Shown in pieces: positions 1 to 3,171 of a stretch of 5,726 nt of DNA. The stretch is from the NCBI GenBank assembly GCA_947623765.1, contig CANQIG010000136.1, positions 1 to 5,726 of the forward strand, written 5' to 3'. The translations under genes and the position numbers were made by a program. Source of the stretch: an uncultured Clostridia bacterium. Lineage in GTDB: Bacteria > Bacillota > Clostridia > Oscillospirales > Acutalibacteraceae. The stretch's first letter is position 1. Each line of letters begins with the position of its first letter. A model generated the notes under the pieces. It had not been told where the DNA came from. It was given only the letters and a program-made list of their open reading frames with translations, and did no database searches.

Positions 1-333
1 GGCCTCGTCGGCCGTCTTGGCCGTCTGCTCGGCCCGCGCGGACTCATGCCGAACCCGAAGGCCGGCACGGTCTCCCCGGACATCGGCAAGGCTGTCCAGG
101 AAGCGAAGGCCGGTAAGATCGAGTACCGTCTTGACAAGACGAACATCATCCACTGCCCGATCGGCAAGGTCTCCTTCGGCGCGCAGAAGCTCGAGGAGAA
201 CCTGAACGTGCTGGTCGACGCGGTCAACCGCGCGAAGCCGGATGCCGCGAAGGGTCAGTATATCCGTTCCTGCGTCGTTTCCGCGACGATGGGCCCCGGC
301 ATCCGCATCAACCCGGTCCGTGTGATGGGCTGA
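1..333 (+). CDS. rplA: Ribosomal protein L1 (uL1), 3' part
   Basis: The reading frame is open from the first base and ends at TGA 331-333, giving the last 110 residues. L1 is usually about 230 residues, so about half the protein lies upstream of the window. L1 binds 23S rRNA at the L1 stalk and helps release deacylated tRNA from the E site. In many bacteria it also represses its own operon. The visible part begins inside the hallmark segment LGRLLGPRGLMPNPKAGTV. It continues through the domain II region (KIEYRLDKTNIIHCPIGKVSF) and returns to domain I with the conserved C-terminal SATMGPGIRIN stretch. The usual upstream partner rplK is outside the window. The next gene, rplJ, has its own promoter and leader, so the two are at least partly separate transcription units. 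The identification is secure. Confidence 0.97.
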   Translation, partial: GLVGRLGRLLGPRGLMPNPKAGTVSPDIGKAVQEAKAGKIEYRLDKTNIIHCPIGKVSFGAQKLEENLNVLVDAVNRAKPDAAKGQYIRSCVVSATMGPGIRINPVRVMG

Positions 334-355
334 TCCGGCGGAGCACGGATTTTTT
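333..355 (+). terminator. Weak candidate intrinsic terminator after rplA
   Basis: ATCCG (333-337) can pair with CGGAT (346-350) around an 8-nt loop, and the last stem base begins a run of six T (350-355). The stem is only 5 bp and starts on the rplA stop codon, so any termination is probably partial. The same A/T-rich stretch lies just upstream of the rplJ -35 box and could instead act as an UP-like element. Confidence 0.3.
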
Positions 356-365
356 CGGAAAAAGC

Positions 366-395
366 TTGACAGGATCCTTCCTGTTGTGCTATACT
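366..395 (+). promoter_or_regulatory. rplJL promoter, sigma-A type with extended -10
   Basis: The -35 box is a consensus TTGACA at 366-371. The -10 box is TATACT at 390-395, after an 18-bp spacer. It is preceded by TG-C (387-389), an extended -10. An A/T-rich run (350-363) sits just upstream. Transcription should start near 402, at the beginning of the L10 leader. The near-consensus sequence fits a highly expressed ribosomal protein operon. Confidence 0.88.
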
Positions 396-401
396 GTATA
401 A

Positions 402-533
402 GCTGTTTCACCGAAGACAGCAGGTCCCGCGAAAGCGGGGTAAAGCGAGTTTCGCGCCTGCCGAGGGGATGCGCCTGAGATTCTGTCTGTATTGGATCGC
501 GCCCTCTCGGTTTGTCGGGAGGGCGCTTTTTCT
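402..533 (+). ncRNA. Ribosomal protein L10 leader, transcription attenuator
   Basis: This cis-acting leader of rplJL matches the Firmicute L10-leader type. In B. subtilis the L10(L12)4 complex binds this kind of leader and triggers premature termination. GCAGG (420-424) pairs with CCTGC (457-461) and closes a domain that carries two inner hairpins. One is CCCGC-GAAA-GCGGG (426-439), with a GNRA tetraloop. The other is GCGA/TCGC (445-448 with 452-455). Downstream, 461-468 and 471-474 can pair with 499-510 as an antiterminator, with AT (469-470) bulged. The alternative is the terminator hairpin 499-526. Position 461 belongs to both the closing stem and the antiterminator, so protein stabilising the closing stem would disfavour the antiterminator. 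The pairings are read from the sequence; the mechanism is carried over from the known family. Confidence 0.88.
499..533 (+). terminator. Attenuator terminator of the L10 leader
   Basis: GCGCCCTCTC (499-508) pairs with GGGAGGGCGC (517-526), with one G-T wobble (507 with 518). The stem can extend inward through 509 with 516. TTTTTCT (527-533) follows. This is a strong intrinsic terminator 39 nt upstream of the rplJ start codon, where it can only act by reducing transcription of rplJL. Confidence 0.88.
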
Positions 534-558
534 GCGGTCTTCGGTCATCCAGAAACCC

Positions 559-563
559 GGAGG
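559..563 (+). promoter_or_regulatory. rplJ ribosome binding site that decides the TTG start
   Basis: GGAGG lies 8 nt before TTG 572-574. No ATG or GTG in the same frame has a comparable site. The in-frame ATG at 512 falls inside the terminator hairpin and has no Shine-Dalgarno sequence. This places the L10 start at TTG. Confidence 0.85.
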
Positions 564-571
564 TGAATATT

Positions 572-1108
572 TTGCCAAGTCAGAAGATTTTGGAGCAGAA
601 GCAGGCGCAGGTCGCCGCGCTGACCGAGATCCTCAAGAACAGCGTGACCGGCGTGGTGGTCAACTACCAGGGCATCACGGTGGAGGACGATACGAAGCTG
701 AGAAAGTCCCTGCGTGAGGCGGGCTGCACGTATCGCGTCGTCAAGAACACGCTGCTCTCCCGCGCGCTGAAGGACGCGGGCATCGAGGGGCTCGATCCGG
801 TGCTCGAGGGCACCACGGCCATCGCGGTGAACGATCACGACTATGCCGCCGGCGCGAAGATCCTCACGGAGTACGCGAAGAAGAGCCAGACCTTCCAGGT
901 CAAGGCGGGCTTCATCGACGGCGAAGCGGTGGACGCCGCAGGCGTCACGAACCTCGCGGAGCTGCCGAGCAAGGAAGAGCTCATCGCGCGTGTCCTCGGT
1001 GGGTTCAACGCCCCGATCCAGGGCCTTGCCAATGTGCTCAACGGCACCATTCGTGGTCTCGCGATCGCGCTCAACGCCATCGCCGAGCAGAAGGCGGCCG
1101 AAGGCTGA
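572..1108 (+). CDS. rplJ: Ribosomal protein L10 (uL10)
   Basis: L10 is the base of the ribosomal L7/L12 stalk: it anchors to 23S rRNA together with L11 and carries L12 dimers that recruit translation GTPases. The product is 178 residues starting at TTG, close to the usual 165-180. It opens with PSQKILEQKQAQVAALTEIL, a normal L10 N-terminus. The rRNA-binding domain follows, with NSVTGVVVNYQGITVED, the R-x-AGCTYRVVKNTL segment and a DPVLEGTTAIAV strand. The C-terminal helical tail (KEELIARVLGGFNAPIQGLANVLNG, then RGLAIALNAIAEQK) is where L12 dimers dock. rplL follows after 61 nt with no terminator between, so the two are co-transcribed. Expression is probably autoregulated through the leader at 402-533. 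The longer frame from ATG 512 is rejected because it would translate the terminator. Confidence 0.97.
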   Translation: MPSQKILEQKQAQVAALTEILKNSVTGVVVNYQGITVEDDTKLRKSLREAGCTYRVVKNTLLSRALKDAGIEGLDPVLEGTTAIAVNDHDYAAGAKILTEYAKKSQTFQVKAGFIDGEAVDAAGVTNLAELPSKEELIARVLGGFNAPIQGLANVLNGTIRGLAIALNAIAEQKAAEG

Positions 1109-1156
1109 TGCTGAACTGAATCCAAAACAAAGCAAAACGAATTCAAGTATTTTTAC

Positions 1157-1161
1157 GGAGG
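1157..1161 (+). promoter_or_regulatory. rplL ribosome binding site
   Basis: GGAGG is followed by an A-rich 8-nt spacer to ATG 1170. The strong site and unstructured A-rich spacer are consistent with L12 being made in about fourfold excess over L10 from the same mRNA. Confidence 0.85.
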
Positions 1162-1169
1162 AAAAAACA

Positions 1170-1547
1170 ATGTCTGAGAAAGTTACCAATCTCATCGAAG
1201 AAGTCAAGGCTCTTACCGTTCTTGAGCTCTCCGAGCTCGTCAAGGCCCTCGAGGAAGAGTTCGGCGTTTCCGCCGCCGCTCCGGCCGCTGTCGCCGTTGC
1301 CGCTCCGGCCGCCGCTGCTCCGGCTGCGGAGGAGAAGACCGAGTTCGACGTCATCCTCAAGGCTCCCGGCGCGAACAAGATCAACGTCATCAAGGTCGTC
1401 AAGGAGATCACGGGCCTCGGCCTGAAGGAAGCCAAGGCGCTTGTCGACGAGGCTCCGAAGCCGGTCAAGGAAGGCGCGTCCAAGGACGACGCCGAGGCGA
1501 TCAAGACCAAGCTGACCGAGGCTGGCGCCGAGGTCGAGGTGAAATAA
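1170..1547 (+). CDS. rplL: Ribosomal protein L7/L12 (bL12)
   Basis: L7/L12 is the multi-copy stalk protein that contacts EF-Tu, EF-G, IF2 and release factors and stimulates their GTPase activity. The product is 125 residues, a normal length. Residues 1 to about 32 (MSEKVTNLIEEVKALTVLEL onward) are the N-terminal dimerisation and L10-binding helices. Residues about 33-54 form an Ala/Pro/Val-rich hinge. The rest is the globular C-terminal domain, with the factor-binding surface KINVIKVVKEITGLGLKEAKALVDEAP. The start is ATG 1170, placed by the GGAGG site; the upstream extension of this open frame is an out-of-frame shadow of rplJ. Codon use is strongly biased, with AAG and GAG/GAC preferred, as in highly expressed genes. 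A strong terminator begins 18 nt after the stop. Confidence 0.98.
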   Translation: MSEKVTNLIEEVKALTVLELSELVKALEEEFGVSAAAPAAVAVAAPAAAAPAAEEKTEFDVILKAPGANKINVIKVVKEITGLGLKEAKALVDEAPKPVKEGASKDDAEAIKTKLTEAGAEVEVK

Positions 1548-1565
1548 TTCACATTCGGGCAACTG

Positions 1566-1595
1566 GCCCCCGTCCGCTTTGGATGGGGGCTTTTT
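1566..1595 (+). terminator. Intrinsic terminator of the rplJL operon
   Basis: GCCCCCGTCC (1566-1575) pairs with GGATGGGGGC (1581-1590) around a 5-nt loop, giving a 10-bp stem with one G-T wobble. TTTTT follows at 1591-1595. It ends the stalk operon directly after rplL, before any RNA polymerase subunit gene. Confidence 0.93.
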
Positions 1596-1623
1596 CCGTC
1601 CCGCGGTCCTGCGGGCCGGACGG
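1596..1623 (+). other. Inverted repeat between the rplL terminator and the next gene
   Basis: CCGTCC (1596-1601) can pair with GGACGG (1618-1623), and CGC (1602-1604) with GCG (1611-1613) inside it. The 3' arm touches the purine-rich ribosome-binding region at 1622-1634. It could affect translation of the next gene on read-through transcripts. No clear -35/-10 pair is visible between the terminator and ATG 1645. Confidence 0.35.
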
Positions 1624-1644
1624 AGGAGGAAGGGCGAGAGAACG

Positions 1645-2322
1645 ATGCGGTTTTACCTGCTGCGAAGCGCCGAGGCGTTGGAGGCGCTCGTGGAGGAGGT
1701 CGGGTTTCTGCCGTTTTTTGCGGGGGAGATCCCGGGGTTTTCCGTGGAGGAGTGTACGCCCCGGGAGCTGTGGTTCGCGGAGGACGCGGACGGCCCGTGG
1801 GAGTGGAAGGGCCCGGTCGCGGCGCGGGGACGCGCGGCGTACGGGAAGTTCTTCCGCGGGCGCGCGGGGTTCATCAGCCTCGCGCACTTCCCGCGTTTCG
1901 CGAACTGGCGGCGCGACGGCTACGACTTCGACGCGCGCTTTGACGACGGCCTCGCCATGCGGAAGGACAAGCAGATCGTCGACGCGCTGCTCGAAAACGG
2001 CCCGATGCTGACGCGCACGCTCAAGCGCGAGCTGCAGTACTCGAAGACGGGCCAGAAGGGGTTCGAGACGGTCATCACGCGGCTGCAGATGCAGACCTAT
2101 GTGACGGTCCGAAACTTTGAATATATGCAGGACAGGAACGGAACGCCGTACGGCTGGGGCATGGCGCGGTACGCGACCGCGGAGCAGATTTTCGGCGAGG
2201 GGTTCCTCGAGGCGGCGTACCGAGAGGAACCGGAGGAAGCAGGGCGCGGGATCGCGGCGTATCTGCGCGCGCTGCTCCCGGACGCCTCGGAGAAGCAGAT
2301 CGAGCGGCTGCTGCGGCCCTGA
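1645..2322 (+). CDS. AlkZ-related protein, putative winged-helix DNA-binding
   Basis: The product is a soluble protein of 225 residues with no signal peptide or membrane segment. I recognise the pattern of the widespread but uncharacterised 'AlkZ-related' proteins of Clostridia, which are distant relatives of the YcaQ/AlkZ (HTH_42) DNA glycosylases. The visible blocks are an N-terminal helical part with VGFLPFFAGEIPGFSVEE, then GPWEWKG (50-56) and AYGKFFRGRAGFIS (65-78). Next come PRFANWRRDGYDFDARFDD (83-101), a helix-turn-helix-like stretch (about 108-152) ending in ITRLQMQTY, and a wing-like strand with YGWG (169-172) before YATAEQ. If the relation holds, it binds DNA and may act in repair, but no activity is shown. 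The start is ATG 1645, after the purine-rich GGAGGAAGGG (1625-1634). The upstream in-frame ATG at 1579 lies in the rplL terminator loop. The stop is followed by a terminator shared with carD. Read-through from rplL is the simplest source of expression. Confidence 0.8.
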   Translation: MRFYLLRSAEALEALVEEVGFLPFFAGEIPGFSVEECTPRELWFAEDADGPWEWKGPVAARGRAAYGKFFRGRAGFISLAHFPRFANWRRDGYDFDARFDDGLAMRKDKQIVDALLENGPMLTRTLKRELQYSKTGQKGFETVITRLQMQTYVTVRNFEYMQDRNGTPYGWGMARYATAEQIFGEGFLEAAYREEPEEAGRGIAAYLRALLPDASEKQIERLLRP

Positions 2323-2338
2323 GGCGTGCGCGGTGGAC

Positions 2339-2377
2339 AAAAAAGCCCGGAGGCTTCTTTGAGCCTCCGGGCAAAGT
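2339..2377. terminator. Shared terminator between convergent genes (best for carD, - strand)
   Basis: GCCCGGAGGCT (2345-2355) pairs with AGCCTCCGGGC (2362-2372): 11 perfect base pairs around a 6-nt loop. Read on the - strand it is followed by six T (complement of 2339-2344), a textbook terminator for carD. On the + strand the tail is only AAAGTTTC, so it is a weaker stop for the AlkZ-related gene. Confidence 0.9.
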
Positions 2378-2393
2378 TTCTGTGCGGCGGTTC

Positions 2394-2894
2394 TTAACCC
2401 TCCAGCATACCGGCGATGAAATCCCGGACCTCGTCCGGGCGGATCCCAAGGGCGCAGGCGAGTTCGTTGTGGAGCAGCTCCTCCGCCTTTTTGATGTTGC
2501 GCTCGTCGACCTGCCCGAGTCGCCTGCCGCGTCCGGCGGCCCTCCGGCGCTTCGCGTAGACCGCGCGGATGAGGCGCAGCAGATCCGTGCAGTTTCCGCT
2601 CTTCATGCAGCCCCGGTAACGCTCGTCGAGCTCGCGGGGGTTGCTGTCGTCAAAGATGTTTTCCTCGATATCGGGGATGCCGCGGATCAGGGAGAGCGCT
2701 TCGTCGCGCGTCAGGACCGGCCGCGTGAACACGGACGTGTCGACCGGCGCAAAGATCTGGCCCTTCTCGTAGACCGGGGAAAGCGTGTAGTAATCGACGT
2801 CCTTTTTGGCGCCGGGCAGGTCGATCGGGCCGACCGCCTCGATCTCGCACACGCCCGCCGCGCCGTAAATGATCCGATCTCCAACCTCATACAT
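2394..2894 (-). CDS. carD: CarD family transcriptional regulator
   Basis: CarD/CdnL proteins bind the RNA polymerase beta lobe and the upstream fork of the -10 region and alter open-complex stability. The product is 166 residues, normal for the family. Residues 1 to about 53 form the Tudor-like RNA polymerase-interacting domain also found in Mfd: MYEVGDRIIYGAAGVCEIEAV, then YYTLSPVY (35-42) and the FAPVD strand. A helical C-terminal domain (about 62-166) follows, with the family-like RYRGCMKSGN (92-101), an LLRLIRAVYAKRR helix and a KKAEELLHNELACALG helix. The protein has no tryptophan at all, although M. tuberculosis CarD uses one to wedge the DNA minor groove. The start is ATG 2892-2894, with GGAGGT 6 nt upstream. 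It has its own near-consensus promoter, converges on the AlkZ-related gene and diverges from helD. The family is certain; the regulatory targets are unknown. Confidence 0.94.
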   Translation of the reverse strand: MYEVGDRIIYGAAGVCEIEAVGPIDLPGAKKDVDYYTLSPVYEKGQIFAPVDTSVFTRPVLTRDEALSLIRGIPDIEENIFDDSNPRELDERYRGCMKSGNCTDLLRLIRAVYAKRRRAAGRGRRLGQVDERNIKKAEELLHNELACALGIRPDEVRDFIAGMLEG

Positions 2895-2900
2895 ACCGTT

Positions 2901-2926
2901 ACCTCCATAGGGCCCGATGCGGCCCT
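2901..2926 (-). promoter_or_regulatory. carD Shine-Dalgarno site with an adjacent leader hairpin
   Basis: On the - strand, AGGGCC and GGCCCT (2926-2921 and 2914-2909) form a 6-bp GC-rich hairpin with a 6-nt loop. It ends 2 nt before the Shine-Dalgarno GGAGGT (2906-2901), which lies 6 nt before the ATG. A hairpin this close to the site could limit ribosome access. No U-tract follows, so it is not a terminator. Confidence 0.5.
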
Positions 2927-2989
2927 GTCAAAAAAGAAAAGAGCGGCACCCAAACTGGACTTACGCATGGTGTGCTGCTCGTTTCCCTT

Positions 2990-3018
2990 AGTATACCACA
3001 TTTTTACGGATTTGTCAA
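2990..3018 (-). promoter_or_regulatory. carD proximal promoter
   Basis: On the - strand there is a perfect TTGACA (3018-3013), a 17-bp spacer and TATACT (2995-2990), preceded by TG-G (2998-2996), an extended -10. Transcription should start near 2983, giving a leader of about 89 nt. This is a strong housekeeping-type promoter. Confidence 0.9.
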
Positions 3019-3031
3019 AGGCAAAAGGCGG

Positions 3032-3056
3032 AAAAAAGCCCGGCGGCAAGCCGGGC
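3032..3056 (-). terminator. Intrinsic terminator upstream of the carD promoter
   Basis: Read on the - strand, GCCCGGC (3056-3050) pairs with GCCGGGC (3044-3038) around a 5-nt loop, followed by six T (complement of 3032-3037). There is no matching T-run on the + strand. It lies between two - strand promoters, so it would stop RNA from the distal one before carD. Confidence 0.82.
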
Positions 3057-3069
3057 GTGTTCTCCTGTG
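3032..3069 (-). ncRNA. Possible short terminated transcript, about 38 nt
   Basis: The distal promoter and the terminator together predict an RNA running from about 3069 to about 3032. It consists of a short AGGAG-containing 5' tail and a GC-rich hairpin with a U-tail. It has no start codon at a sensible distance that would give a closed peptide. It could be a tiny RNA, a by-product, or the attenuated leader of a second carD transcript. This is an inference from DNA signals only. Confidence 0.35.
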
Positions 3070-3075
3070 TATAAC

Positions 3076-3104
3076 AGTATAGCATAACCGGGGAGAAAAA
3101 ACAA
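3076..3104 (-). promoter_or_regulatory. Distal - strand promoter, back to back with the helD promoter
   Basis: On the - strand: TTGTTT (3104-3099), a 17-bp spacer and TATACT (3081-3076), with TG-C (3084-3082) as an extended -10. The nine bases TGCTATACT are identical to those of the rplJ promoter. The start would be near 3069, only about 13 nt before the terminator stem begins. The -35 is imperfect, so strength depends on the extended -10. Confidence 0.6.
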
Positions 3105-3107
3105 GAC

Positions 3108-3136
3108 TTGTATTTCACGGATTTCCGTGCTATGAT
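3108..3136 (+). promoter_or_regulatory. helD promoter
   Basis: TTGTAT (3108-3113), a 17-bp spacer and TATGAT (3131-3136), with TG-C (3128-3130) as an extended -10. The start is expected near 3143, giving a leader of about 29 nt. The spacer holds a palindrome listed separately. Confidence 0.75.
3116..3129. promoter_or_regulatory. Candidate operator palindrome in the helD promoter spacer
   Basis: CACGGA (3116-3121) and TCCGTG (3124-3129) are perfect inverted arms separated by TT. The site fills most of the spacer between -35 and -10 and covers the TG of the extended -10. A dimeric regulator bound here would block helD transcription. No regulator can be assigned from the sequence. Confidence 0.5.
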
Positions 3137-3171
3137 GAACTTCATTCCAACCGCGGAGAGAGGGGAAACGT

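Noticed and set aside
512..571. Upstream ATG extension of rplJ by 20 codons
   Set aside because: It would start inside the attenuator hairpin without a Shine-Dalgarno site. TTG 572 has GGAGG 8 nt upstream and gives the normal L10 N-terminus.
545..1552. 335-codon open frame on the - strand over rplJ and rplL
   Set aside because: It is a shadow of two certain ribosomal protein genes. Its composition is low-complexity Ala/Ser/Arg and no ribosome site is present.
1579..1644. Upstream ATG extension of the AlkZ-related gene
   Set aside because: The ATG lies in the loop and 3' arm of the rplL terminator, so it would not be translated efficiently. ATG 1645 has a purine-rich site.
1549..2340. 263-codon open frame on the - strand over the AlkZ-related gene
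   Set aside because: It is Arg/Pro-rich, spans two terminators and has no recognisable domain. The + strand frame has coherent family motifs.
2911..2942. A third TTGACA on the - strand, in the carD leader
   Set aside because: The best -10 at 16 bp is TATGGA, which overlaps the Shine-Dalgarno region. A start there would leave almost no leader.
2711..2968. Possible leader peptide in the carD 5' UTR, starting MRKSSLGAALFFF (ATG at 2968-2966 on the - strand)
   Set aside because: It has no Shine-Dalgarno site and no early stop, and it runs deep into carD in another frame as Arg/Ser-rich shadow sequence.
2382..3074. 230-codon open frame on the + strand over carD
   Set aside because: It is complementary to the well-supported carD and runs through its promoter. 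It has no start signal.
3071..3088. ATAAC direct repeat (3071-3075 and 3084-3088) near the distal - strand promoter
   Set aside because: Five-base repeats in an A/T-rich promoter are expected by chance, and the spacing is not obviously helical.
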